Source of the DNA: Paguma larvata | Taxonomy: Eukaryota; Chordata; Mammalia; Carnivora; Viverridae | Reading direction: 5' to 3' | DNA length: 64,000 bases | Assembly (NCBI GenBank): GCA_030068075.1 | Contig: CM057841.1 | Coordinates: forward strand, 51,315,030 to 51,379,029 | Shown: in pieces, positions 37,190 to 47,407 of the stretch | Layout of the letters: every line of letters starts with the position of its first letter | How positions within the stretch are numbered: the first letter of the stretch is position 1 | The notes under the pieces: generated by a model | What the model was told of the DNA's origin: nothing | What the model saw: the letters and a program-made list of their open reading frames with translations, nothing else | Databases searched by the model: none | Translations under genes and position numbers: made by a program

Positions 37190-37485
37190 TACGTGATATT
37201 ACATGTCTCTTTGCCAAGACCCACGGAGCTGCACAACACAGAGTGAAACCTAGTGTAAACTATCAGCTTTAGCTGATAGTAATAGATCAACATTCATTCA
37301 TCAATTATAACAAATACATGACACAAACACAGGACTTTTTTTTTTGGTTTGGTTTTTGGTTTTTCGCAAGATGTTAATAAGAGGAGAAACTGGGGAGGGG
37401 GCCAGGGCAAGCTCTCTGTACTTTCTGCTCAACTTTTCTGTAACTAAACTGCTCTAAAAAATAAAGTCTATTAATTTAAAAGGAC
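37190..37485 (+). mobile_element. L1M 3' end
   Basis: Reads AACACAGAGTGAAACCTAGT, GTAAACTATCAGCTTTAGCT and CTGTAACTAAACTGCTCTAA followed by AAAATAAAGTCTA, an old L1 3' UTR. It contains a small internal hairpin, ACTATCAGC/GCTGATAGT. Confidence 0.6.
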
Positions 37486-37879
37486 GAAAGCATAGGCTTT
37501 AGAGTCTGGCTAAAAGAAAACAAGTCCAAAAAGTGTCCGAGGTTTTCCTGGAAAGGAAAAAGAGCCCCAAACAATACAGTTTCATTTTGAAGAAAAAAAG
37601 ACAGCCTTTCCTTACAAGTTTAGTTTGAACACAGCACAGATCAAAGATCCAAGAGAAATCGTTAGTTTTCCATCACTCTTCCGTAACTTGAAATCTCTTC
37701 TCCGAGTAAAGGATTCGAGAAGCTGGCAGGAAGTATTTTTGATCAGTCATAAGATCCGTGGTTAAGATATCAATCCTCTTCCCTATTCAAATCCAAGTAT
37801 CTTTTTCAGGGGCCAGGTCAGAGGAGAGGTCTCCCAGGGTCAAACAAAACTAGATTTCATCTATTTTTTTATTTGTACC

Positions 37880-38066
37880 CCAAAAGTAGAGTTTAAATTC
37901 CACTCTGATTCCACTGGAATCTGAGTGGAGAACAAATCCACTTAACTGTCCTGAGGCTTAGCTTCAATTATCTATAAATGGAGAGAATACTTCTCCCACA
38001 GGCTTGCTGTGAAGACTGAAAAGATCTGGTATCCCATAAACAGTACATACTGTTATAATTAATGGT
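37880..38066 (+). mobile_element. MIR relic
   Basis: Sense: CCTGAGGCTTAGCTTCAATT, ATCTATAAATGGAGAGAATA, GGCTTGCTGTGAAGACTGAA. Confidence 0.65.
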
Positions 38067-38285
38067 AAGGATATTACACATATTATTACCGTTATTATCA
38101 TTAACTACTGGGCATTGTGCTAAGTGCTTATAGCCACTGTTCACTTAATCTTTCCCAAAGTAGACATTCCTAGCTCCACGTGAGAACAGGCGCAGACAGG
38201 TTCAGTGACTGCCCAGAGATCACACAGCTGATGGAGGGGTGAAATTAGAATGGGAACCCTGCTCAGCTCGTTTCCACAACGCTGA
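38067..38285 (-). mobile_element. MIR relic
   Basis: Antisense and abutting the previous sense copy: CTACTGGGCATTGTGCTAAG, GCCCAGAGATCACACAGCTG. Confidence 0.65.
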
Positions 38286-38530
38286 CAAATGCCTACTCAC
38301 GGACTGCGCACATCAGTACAAGGAATCTGCATTAGAAGTAAAACTTCATTCTTTACTTCCCACTTACTAAATGATGTCAGACTTTTCTCTATCAAGTGGT
38401 CTTACTTTGGTATCAACACCTGGGTAGGGTACAAAGAGGTTTTCACAGGAAGGCAAGGAAGACAGATTAGACTGGTTTTCCTAAGATCCATAAGGAATCA
38501 ATTACCTTTTGGTTCTTTCTGTATTGTCTC

Positions 38531-38574
38531 AAAGAAAGAAAGAAAGACAGAAAGAAAGAAAGGAAGGAAGAAAG
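38531..38574. repeat. (AAAG)n microsatellite
   Basis: Tetranucleotide run with interruptions. From 38290 to 39340 only this and a CA/CG alternating tract (39009-39052) stand out. Confidence 0.9.
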
Positions 38575-39347
38575 GTAGATAATGGAAGTTCCTTGCTTTT
38601 GATACGAAAGCCTATCTGGTCCCCAGTACTGGGCTAAAAAGCCCATTGTTAAGGTAAGAATAATTAAACCAAGCCTTTCATTTTTATTCTTCTGTTATTT
38701 CCATCTTCCCTTTGAAAGTATTTTTAAGCGTTTTGGGTCATTTCAAGTAAAAAGTGTTGGGTGACGGAGATCTGCAAAATAGCTATAATTGATATTCAAC
38801 ATCCATTCTTATGGAAATAAGGCACTGGCTTAATTTTCTTTTCATTCTGAAGTGTGTTTCCCCAAAATGTGATTCTTACTGAACCCACAAAATCCTAACA
38901 GAAAGTGGACTCTCCACTGTAGCCATGCCTGTTACTCTCTGTGAGTAAGCCCTTCCCAAGTTCCACTGGAGCTGTGTAGACATGTGTGTGCAGCCTCAGG
39001 TGTCATGCACGTACATGTACGCACGTGCGCGCGCGCACACACACACGCACGCAGTAGCTTTCCTAGTTTTTTCGTGTGTCCTTTTTTCTTTCTTTTTGCC
39101 CTGAAAACGGAATTGAGTTTTCCAGAACATTAAGTGAACTTCGGAGCTCCGAAGCAAGGGCGGAAATATTGGGATTTTCAGAGACTCCAAGCTTCCTGGA
39201 CTTTAAATTAAAAAGAGAAAAGAAGAAAGCAGGCAAAGCCCTTAGTTAACTTAAGGCCTTCGTTAACTCTGACACACTCTGAAAAGGCAAGTCAAGTAGA
39301 AAAGGTAACAGGAATATTAAAAAAAAAAATGTCTAACGTGAGATGCA

Positions 39348-39472
39348 AGAACAAGAACCCAGCTTATGCTGCGGCCAGCTGATGAATGCAAACAGCAGGG
39401 GGCAGAAGAAGGAAGCAGGCACACGAGAACAAGAACCCACCTTATGCTGTGGCCAGCTGATGAATTCAAACA
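39348..39472 (+). promoter_or_regulatory. CLEC3A: Tandem duplication in CLEC3A proximal promoter
   Basis: Two 47-base copies (39348-39394 and 39426-39472) differ at three positions and are offset by 78 bases. Each contains AGAACAAGAACCCA, then CTTATGCTG, then GGCCAGCTGATGAAT with a CAGCTG E-box and an AGAACA nuclear-receptor-like half site. They lie about 40-165 bases upstream of the TATA box, the usual place for tissue-specific activator sites. That they bind anything is inference. Confidence 0.6.
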
Positions 39473-39512
39473 TTTCGTCAGCAGGACGCCAGCCAACCTT
39501 CACACACACTTT

Positions 39513-39518
39513 TATAAA
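39513..39518 (+). promoter_or_regulatory. CLEC3A: CLEC3A TATA box
   Basis: TATAAA in the context CTTTTATAAAGCTGG, 110 bases upstream of the CLEC3A start codon. It predicts a transcription start near 39540-39548 and a 5' UTR of about 80 bases with no intervening intron. A TATA promoter without a CpG island fits a tissue-restricted gene. Confidence 0.7.
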
Positions 39519-39622
39519 GCTGGCCCCAGGCACTCCAGAGCAAGATGAGGCTGTACAGTCTACTTGCCTCTTAGCTACTCCAAAGGAGCTGGCGAAGTGG
39601 TCATCGGACTTGCCCAAGAGCC

Positions 39623-39737
39623 ATGGCAAAGAGTGGACTTGTAATTTACATCCTGGTTATCACCTTACTCCTGGACCAGACCACCAGCCACACATCCAAA
39701 TTTAAAGCCAGGAAGCACAGCAAACGCCGAGTGAAAG
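39623..39737 (+). CDS. CLEC3A: CLEC3A coding exon 1
   Basis: Starts MAKSGLVIYILVITLLLDQT. This is a hydrophobic signal peptide followed by TTSHTSKFKAR and the basic KHSKRRVK segment. The start is the first ATG after the predicted transcription start, in a good context (GAGCCATGG). The exon has 38 codons plus one base and ends at donor GTAATG (39738). Confidence 0.95.
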
Positions 39738-40601
39738 GTAATGGGATTTTTCCACTCCAGCAAAATTCTAGGATAGCTCAGTGCGGGGGGTACTGGGCAG
39801 TGTTCATTTCCCAACTCCGCCAGGAGAACCGGCTCCGGTGATAGTGCCATGCCGTCATGTTTCCCTGGATGTGGCATTCCAGGGAACCGAGTGACCTTTT
39901 AATTCTCTGGGACAGTTCGATACTTAAAGGAATCACCGATAGCCCTTTTGTTTTTAATAGAAAAACTTTGCGTTGTAGATTCTTTGTCAAGTGAGCTCAG
40001 CGGCACAGAATGTTCTTCAGAGGGAGTCAAGCTAGATGCGTGGATATCTGGTATTATGAATGAGGGATCGAGGAGAATACACTGATTAATAATTAGAGTA
40101 TATTGTTTCATTCGTAAACATTGCATAACTGTTACAAATATATTTGTAAGAGAGCTATATTCTTATTAAATGTATACGTAAAGAGAGAGTTATTGTGAGG
40201 TGGCTTCCATTTTGTCATTGGCTATCACGGAGGTATGTCTTCATACCCCTGACCATATAAGGACAGTCTATACTACACATATAAGCTTTTTCATGTCAGA
40301 GAGAAATTGAACCTCTTTTTAAATTTAAAAATACCTCCACATGGGAAGTCGTATAAAGTTGGAAAACATTGTAATGCAAAATGGAATCTCCAAGCAATCC
40401 CCAAATCTGGGTGGCTTGAATTGAGTGGAGGTAAGAAAGAAAAAACAAGGGCACTTGGGTGGCTCCGTCGGTAAAGTGTCCAAATTTGGTTCAGGTCATG
40501 ATCTCACCGTTGGAGTTTGAACCCTGCATTGGGCTGTCTGCTGTCAGCACGGAGCCCATTTTGGATGGGCCTCTTTGTCCCTCCTTTGCTCATGCTCTCT
40601 C

Positions 40602-40646
<45 letters not shown>

Positions 40647-43600
40647 AATTAAAAGAAAAATCCTGCAAAGAACAAAGATGACAGTAATTTATTTACAATA
40701 TGCTGAAACCATTGCAAGGGGAAAAAAGTATCAAGAGAGAAGCCGAGTGATGTTTTAGCTCACCCTCTGAATTATTTTCATTTTTCTCTCAGGATAGTTC
40801 AGGGTAGATATGATGACACTGTTTCCTTATCAATTTCACGTCATTATTAACAAAACATACCAAATGTACCCATAGGGTTCAAGCCCGAATTTGACACAGC
40901 AGCATGGCCGGCGGGGAAAAAGGAAGGTTTTCTTGTGTCCTGTTCTGAATATTACAAAGTGCCCTTTTCAGGGACCATTTATTTCTATGATTTAGGTCTG
41001 ATGCAAGGTTTCTTCAGTGGAATCTTTTTTCCTTAAGAAATACTAAAGTTTCCTGTTGCCTCTTTTCAATGGAAGGTTACAATGCTTCTCACGCACGATA
41101 AAGCATATTGGCGGACAGGAGGAAAGGGGAAGCGGGGAGCGAAGACGCTGTGTGAGGTGGCGTGTTTCCGGTGCCGGCACTTCTTCACCGCTGGGAGGCA
41201 GTGGGAAAGCGGCGACCGCCCGGTGGGGAGGCGGGGACGGGTGTGAACGCGTGGATGGGTGTGTGCGTGCCGTGGGGACGTTTCTGAAGGCATTCGGTTC
41301 AGGTCATGGAGAGCTCCCCCACCCCCACACCCCCAACCACATGCGAGTGTGCATCCATGCTTCTTTCTGTGTGCCTTTTAACTGACCGGGCACACCCCTT
41401 AAACATTAGCCTCCCCAGGGAATTTTTGCTATTAGGTCAGAAAGCAGATTCTAGGGGCGCCTGGGTGGCTCAGTCGGTTGAGCGTCTGACTTCGGCTCTG
41501 GTCATGATCTCACGGCTCGTGGGTTTGAGCCCCGCATCGGCTCTGTGCTGACAGCTCAGAGACTGGAGCCTGCTTCCGATTCTGTGTCTCCCTCTCTCTC
41601 TGCCCCTTCCCCGCTCATGCTCTGTCTCTGTCTCTCAAAAATAAATAAATAAACATTAAAAAAATGTTTTTAGGGGCGCCTGGGTGGCTCAGTCGGTTGA
41701 GCGGCTGACTTCGGCTCAGGTCACGACCTTACGGTGTGTGAGTTCGAGCCCCGCATCGGGCTCTGTGCTGATGGCTCAGAGCCTGGAACCTGTTTCGGAT
41801 TCTGTGACTGCCTCTCTCTCTGCCTTTCCCCTGCTCATGCTCTGTCTCTCTGTCTCTCAAAAATAAATAAACGTTAAAAAAAATGTTTTTAAATAAAAAA
41901 GAAAGCAGATTTTAGAGCAGTAAGCGAAACAATAAACCTAAACGGACTGAACACTTCTCTTTTCACGAACACATACGATTTTATAATATTTTAAGTACTT
42001 GGGAATGATACCAAACTTTATAAATGCAAAAGTGAAAGCCATTTTTTTTTCTCTCCCAACCCTCTCCACAGAATTACCCACTATTACCTCTCGGGAAATA
42101 ATATCACCAGAGTTTTTCCAGTCTACAATTAAAACTTGATATTTTTAAACAAATTAAGAATTGGCTATTCATTTATTTCATCTATTGAATCTTGGCTATC
42201 AACATAAGGCATACGTCAGTCCCTTTAACAGCTGCATAATCTTCCCCTGCATGGGCGGGTCATGATTCGTGCCTTCTGTTCTCTCTTGGTGAACTTGTCT
42301 CTGGGTTCCAATCCATCGTTTTTGATCCAATGCCTCAGTGAACTGCTTTGAACTCATATATGGACCCCAGGTAAGGTAGGACGTTATGCTGCATGTCTAG
42401 AAAACGGCAGGTTCAGCACACTTTCCAACCGTCTCCCAAAATAACAGCATCGACCCACGCTGCCCCCATCTTCAGAGCATGAAAGTGACCATTCCCACAC
42501 ACCTGGACAACTTAACATCATCTCGTCGGCTTAAGCTTGGCTGATCTAAGCCAAAAACAAACCACATCTCTTAATTTGCATTTCTTTGATTGTTAATAAG
42601 GTTGACAAATATTTCTTGGGTTGTTAATGGGATGGAGGTAGAGTTCATATGTTTACTGGTGGTTTCCCAGGAATTATTTTTATTGTTTCTATACTGAAAC
42701 TACTTTTAAATTTATTTATTTTTATTTTTTTTATTTTATTTTTGAGAGAGAGAGACAGAGCACTAGCTGGGGTGGGCAGAGATAGAGAGGGAGACACAGA
42801 ATCCGAAGCAGGCTCCAGGCTCTGAGCTGGCAGCACAGAGCCCGACGCGGGGCTCGAACTCACAGACCGCGAGATCATGACCTGAGCTGAAGTCGGCCGC
42901 CCAACCAACTGAGCCACCCAGGCGTCCCTGAAACTACTTTTAAAGAGAAACAATAAAAAAAAAATGAAAGGAAGATTTTTTTTCTTTAACTTATAAGGGT
43001 AACTCCAAAAACAAAATTTCCATGGTATTTAATTCATAGGTCTTAATAAATTACATGTTGCAGAAATGAAGAAAATATAATTTTTACAGTGAAATAATTG
43101 TTCCCTGCATTCACTGTAGATGAAACACACCCACATTTGTCACAAAGGATAGAAGGCAAAGCCAAGCCACCTGCATAATGATTTCCATAATGATCTCTCG
43201 GGAGCCTAATATTATTCATGACTTCACGTTAATTACAATGTTTACAGCTTCCCTGTGGAGGCCACGTATTTATATAGAATGGAGCTGAGAGGGAAAGGTG
43301 ATGACATTTGTATGATTGACAACTTCGAACTTGGAAGCAAGTCTTCCGCGGTCTTTGCAAGCCTGGCCTCAACAGCCAATGGGTTTGCATTCTGAATGTA
43401 CCCTTATATTTGCTCTGGATTGAATGGTCTCCTTGAGGAAATTCATGGGTTACTGTATTTCTGAGCTGAGCTATTGGATGCTTTGAGAATTGATGTGTAC
43501 TAGCAAGTGAAAAGGAGGTGGGGTCCACCCCTGGGTACCCCAGAAGGCATTTTCCTAACCCAAGCGTGGGACCAACTGGCTTGCAAATCGCAAGTTTCAG

Positions 43601-46600
43601 AAGATGATGAATCAGCATGTGTGGATTTGGGACTGTCCTGAAAAAGCCAGGACAGAACGCAGATTCCCCAACTGGCATCTACATAAGGAGGCAGCTGGGG
43701 ACAGTTCGTACCAAGCTTTAAGCATCTTCTCTAAGGCCACGTGCTGGGACCCAGGCAATTACTGTGCAAGAGCAGATGAGAATGAAAACCACACACATAC
43801 TGGGAATGAGAGCGATTCAAATCCTGACTGTACCTCACTAGCTAGCTATGGCAGGTTAATTCTGCTTTCTCTGTCTCTGTTTCTTCTGTGAGCTGAGGAT
43901 AGTGACAGTGGCTGTTTCACAGGAATACTGAAAAAATTAATCTCCTGGTGTACAGTATGTGATAGCTCTTAATATTTTTCTTTTTATTATTTCTTACAAT
44001 TTATTACAATTCTTGCCTTTGAAGAGCTCAAACTGTCAATATCTAACATGGTCCTATCAGTCCTAGGATCTTGTTTATTCATTCAACAAACATTATGAGC
44101 AGCTATTATGTGCCAAGCATTGAGTTAAGCATCAGAAACACCATGGACAGTAAGACGTATGAAAGGGCAAGTAAAAACAATTATGGATTAAAGTGCTCTG
44201 AAGAAAAGTAAAAGTTCAAAGAAAGAGATTAGTCAGATAGATCTAACACAGAGAAAATAACCAGAAGACGCTTCTAGAAATGATATTTCAGCTCAATAAG
44301 GAAATGGAGAAGAGTTGGAGCAAGAGTGTTCCAGGCGGGAGGAACCCAAAGGCAACCGAGATGACCTACCTTGCTCTAAGATGCTTTCAAAGTCAATGTT
44401 CATAGCAGCACTTTCGACAATAGCCAAATCATGGAAAGAGACTAGGTGTCCCTCAACTGACGAGTGGATAAAGAAGATGTGGTACATATATACAATGGAA
44501 TACTATGCAGCAATGAGAAAGAATGAAATCTGGCCATGTGTGGCAACATGGATGGAACTGGAGGGTATTATGCTGAGTGAAATAAGTCAGGCAGAGAAAG
44601 ACAGATGCCATACGTTCCCACGCATAGGTAGGCTTTGGAAGACCTAGCAGAGAACCAGGGGGGAGGGGAAGAGGGGAAGGGGAGGGAAAAAAAAGCCACA
44701 GAGAGGAAGGAAGACATGACATGAGAGACTCTCAAAGAATAAGAAAGAACTGAGGGCAGAGATGGGTGTGGGAGGGGGGAGAGTGGGTGGTGGGCACAAA
44801 GGAGGGTGCTCGTTGGATTGAGCACTGGGTGTTGTATAGAAACCAATTTGACCATAAACCATTAAAAAAAAAAAAAAAAAAAGAAAGTCAACAGGTTGGA
44901 TGCCTGATGGAGGGCGAGTCCCACAGGATGGGGCTGGAGAGGCGTAGCAGCTCTGTCTCACAGAAGAACCTTCTGGTATTATTACCACAACCAAGCTCTC
45001 AGGCATCTTCCTGGCTAACCTACTTTCATGTATTAATTTTCATGTACAGTGGGGTCAGGGTCATCCAAACCACCCTCACCTGAGATTCTGGGTCCCAAAG
45101 TTTTATCGTATTTAACTTTTATCTTATTCTAATCACACACTTTTCATTCCTCCTACCCTACCCTACCTGAAAATATCCCCAGAAAAGGATGGAGACCTGA
45201 AGACTCAAGTCGAAAAGCTCTGGAGAGAAGTCAATGCCCTGAAGGAAATTCAAGCCCTACAGACAGGTAAGACCCAACGCATCAGTGTCTCATCTTAAAA
45301 CAGACAGGAAAATAAATTGAGATTTGTCACCAATTCAAAGCCACACCTAGAGTACATGTCAAGTTCTAGGCGACATCTTTTTGGTTTTTTTTTTAATGTT
45401 TATTTATTTCGAGAGAGCAAGCGAGTGTGAGCAGGAGAGGGGCAGAAGGAGAAAGAGAGAGAATCCTCAACACGCTCAGTGCTTTCAGTGCAGAGCCCGA
45501 CATGGGGCTCAATCTCACAAACCATGAGCTGAGATCGAAAGTCAGAGGCTTAACCTACTGAGCCACCCAGGCACCCCTAGATGACATTGTTTTAAAAGAG
45601 ACATTAACAGGGGCGCCTGGGTGGCTCAGTCGGTTGGGCGGCCGACTTCGGCTCAGGTCATGATCTCATGGTCTGTGAGTTTGAGCCCTGCATCGGGCTC
45701 TGTGCTGACAGCTCAGAGCCTGGAGCCTGATTCAGATTCTGTATCTCCCTCCCTCTCTGCCCTTCCCCTGCTCATACTCTGTCTCTATGTCTCTCAAAAA
45801 TAAATAAACGTGAAAAAAAATTTTTTTAAATAGACATTAACAAACCAGAGGTGTGTCCAGGAGAAAGGATTCAAAAGCAGGGGAGACAATAATTTGGGGG
45901 AATCAGCTTGATTTTCCACTCCCTTCTCCTATATATATATATTGCTGGTATAGAAATAAAAACAGGCGTGTCAATAATGCATGTTAGAAGTGTGTTCACA
46001 ATTCTTCTCTAATAGGCAATGAAACAGAATTGAAGCAAGTATTAATTGTCAAAAATAATTAGTATCCATCAGATGTTTACTAAGTGCCCATTCGGAGATC
46101 TGCTGAGGTTCAACTAAACACAGGATCACAGGACTCACTTGGACCACACTGTCCATCAGATGCAAATGGAAGGACATTGCTTAGAACCACAGCTTGCAAG
46201 AGAGAGCAGCATTTGGCATTCCTATTTACAGGGGGGTAGAGCTCCCAGCCATCTATGCAGCTGTACAAGCTGTTGTCCAGGAGCTACCCCGCTTGGCTCC
46301 CAGGAATAAGGGAAAGGGAGCCACACTGTATGGGTTCAAAAACAGCCCTTGCTCACAAAGCTCATACTCCCAGGATCCAATACCTCACATGGCAACTCCA
46401 CACGCAGAACCTGAAGCGTTCTGCCAGAGACCTGTCCAGTTACAAGAGTTACCACTTTCAGGGAAGACAATATTACCAGCGGTGAGTTATCTGCGTCACA
46501 AAACCACTGTCTCTCCATATGTCGGCTCAGGCTTTTGACTTTGTTTTTTAAATCATTATGAAATACCACCCAGTCCCAACAACTCCAAGGAAATTCAGCA

Positions 46601-47407
46601 CACAATGGGGCTACACAAACTAACAAGTAGGTGTGCATGAGACTAAAAATCATGTTTTGAGGGTGGGGTGGGACAGACGTGGGTGTGTGTAGTTGTGACC
46701 TTCTATTCTATGTCAGTTTCACTTTTACATACTAAGTCGTTACAAGTAACAACTTCTATAAACCTCAATATCCTGATACGTAAAGATGGGAGTAATAAAA
46801 TCTCAGTTCATGGGACTGCTGTGATTAGGACACGAGTTCATTATTATAAGTTGCTTGGCGTAGGGTCTGACACATACGAAATCTCCAATAAATATTAACT
46901 CATTATCATCACATGTCATTCGTTCCACAAATATTAATTGCTCTTTCCCAAGTCCAGCCCTAGATGTCTAACATTCAAAGAACATCTTAATATATCAAAT
47001 TTCACATCTTTACAGTCTGTCTCCGAGGCACAAAAGTTCACAAGAAATGCTACCTTGCTTCGGAAGGCTTGAAGCACTTCCATGAAGCCAACGAAGACTG
47101 CATCTCCAAGGGAGGGACCCTGGTTATCCCCAGAAACTCTGACGAGATCAATGCCCTCCGAGACTATGGTAAAAGAAGCCTGCCAGGTGTCAATGACTTT
47201 TGGCTGGGGATCAATGACATGGTCACAGAGGGCAAGTTTGTTGATGTGCATGGAGTCACCATCTCCTTCCTCAACTGGGACCGTGCACAGCCCAACGGCG
47301 GTAAGCGCGAGAACTGTGCCCTGTTCTCCCAGTCGGCCCAGGGCAAATGGAGTGACGAGGTCTGTCGTAGCACCAAGAGGTACATATGCGAGTTTATCAT
47401 CCCTTAA
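39623..47407 (+). CDS. CLEC3A: CLEC3A, C-type lectin domain family 3 member A (three coding exons)
   Basis: Spliced coding sequence: 39623-39737, 45183-45266, 47016-47407 (591 bases, 196 residues). The product is the cartilage-derived secreted C-type lectin of the tetranectin family. Residues 1-22 form a signal peptide. Residues 26-38 are a Lys/Arg-rich stretch (KFKARKHSKRRVK) known in the family for heparin binding and as a source of antimicrobial peptides. Residues 42-66 form an amphipathic coiled coil expected to trimerise. Residues 68-196 are the C-type lectin domain with six cysteines (68, 78, 95, 167, 183, 191), the WLGIND core, and a QPN-containing loop. The family acts in cartilage matrix and binds plasminogen and tPA (established for human). 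Introns are 5,445 and 1,749 bases, both phase 1, with GT/AG ends. It ends one residue earlier than the human protein as I recall it. Intact and very likely functional. Confidence 0.97.
40450..40665 (+). mobile_element. Carnivore tRNA-Lys SINE
   Basis: Sense copy in CLEC3A intron 1 with a pure CT run at 40611-40642. Confidence 0.88.
41090..41305. promoter_or_regulatory. CpG-dense block in CLEC3A intron 1
   Basis: About 22 CpG dinucleotides in roughly 215 bases, in an otherwise CpG-poor intron. It contains AGCGGCGACCGCCCGG and repeated GGCGGGGACGGG-type G-rich motifs. It is not part of a SINE; the nearest one starts at 41454. It may be an alternative promoter, an enhancer, or an old GC-rich relic. 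No ORF in it is convincing. Confidence 0.45.
41454..41658 (+). mobile_element. Carnivore tRNA-Lys SINE (outer of nested pair)
   Basis: Sense copy in CLEC3A intron 1. Its target duplication AAAGCAGATT lies before it and again after the second SINE (about 41902), so it inserted first. Confidence 0.92.
41673..41878 (+). mobile_element. Carnivore tRNA-Lys SINE (inner of nested pair)
   Basis: Inserted in the tail of the preceding SINE; flanked by the duplication AAAAAATGTTTTTA. Confidence 0.92.
42060..42690 (-). mobile_element. L1M fragment
   Basis: Antisense LINE-1 3' region: GTCAGTCCCTTTAACAGCTG, CATAATCTTCCCCTGCATGG, later AATTTGCATTTCTTTGATTG TTAATAAGGTTGA. Confidence 0.5.
42711..42927 (-). 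mobile_element. Carnivore tRNA-Lys SINE
   Basis: Antisense copy in CLEC3A intron 1 with an exact 17-base target duplication, CTGAAACTACTTTTAAA, at 42694-42710 and 42928-42944. A young insertion. Confidence 0.94.
43790..43980 (+). mobile_element. MIR relic
   Basis: Sense: AGCGATTCAAATCCTGACTG, AGCTAGCTATGGCAGGTTAA, TTTCTTCTGTGAGCTGAGGA. Confidence 0.6.
44070..44384 (-). mobile_element. L2 fragment, cut by a LINE-1 insertion
   Basis: TTCATTCAACAAACATTATG, GCTATTATGTGCCAAGCATT and GTTCCAGGCGGGAGGAACCC, antisense L2 3' end. Confidence 0.65.
44385..44882 (+). mobile_element. LINE-1 3' end (truncated insertion)
   Basis: Sense, 5'-truncated L1 in CLEC3A intron 1. One frame gives IYTMEYYAAMRKNEIWPCVA then TWMELEGIMLSEISQAEK, the C-terminal end of L1 ORF2. 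A G-rich 3' UTR, AGCACTGGGTGTTGTATAGA, and an A19 tail at 44864-44882 follow. The ORF fragment is not a host gene. It ends 300 bases before CLEC3A exon 2. Confidence 0.88.
45183..45266 (+). CDS. CLEC3A: CLEC3A coding exon 2 (coiled coil)
   Basis: An 84-base exon with acceptor CCCCAG (45181-45182) and donor GTAAGA (45267). Joined in phase 1 it encodes EKDGDLKTQVEKLWREVNAL followed by KEIQALQT, a heptad pattern typical of the tetranectin-type trimerising helix. A LINE-1 3' end finishes about 300 bases upstream, and an inverted SINE pair begins about 115 bases downstream. Confidence 0.95.
45381..45577 (-). mobile_element. Carnivore tRNA-Lys SINE
   Basis: Antisense copy in CLEC3A intron 2, facing the sense SINE at 45610 across about 32 bases. 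Confidence 0.88.
45610..45832 (+). mobile_element. Carnivore tRNA-Lys SINE
   Basis: Sense copy in CLEC3A intron 2, near consensus. Target duplication AGACATTAACA at 45599-45609 and 45833-45843. Confidence 0.94.
46765..46905 (+). mobile_element. MIR relic
   Basis: Sense: CTGATACGTAAAGATGGGAG, GGGACTGCTGTGATTAGGAC, AATCTCCAATAAATATTAAC; ends about 110 bases before CLEC3A exon 3. Confidence 0.65.
47016..47407 (+). CDS. CLEC3A: CLEC3A coding exon 3 (C-type lectin domain)
   Basis: Encodes residues 67-196, the whole long-form C-type lectin domain. Expected disulfides are 68-78, 95-191 and 167-183. The core reads FWLGINDM, the calcium/sugar-loop region reads NWDRAQPNGGKRENC, and the usual WND motif is WSD here. 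The loop departs from the EPN/QPD-WND set of classical sugar-binding lectins, so calcium-dependent sugar binding may be weak; that is inference. The stop TAA is followed at once by TAG. Confidence 0.96.

Noticed and set aside
44315..44647. ORF containing YTMEYYAAMRKNE as a possible host gene
   Set aside because: This is the C-terminal end of LINE-1 ORF2 in a truncated insertion.
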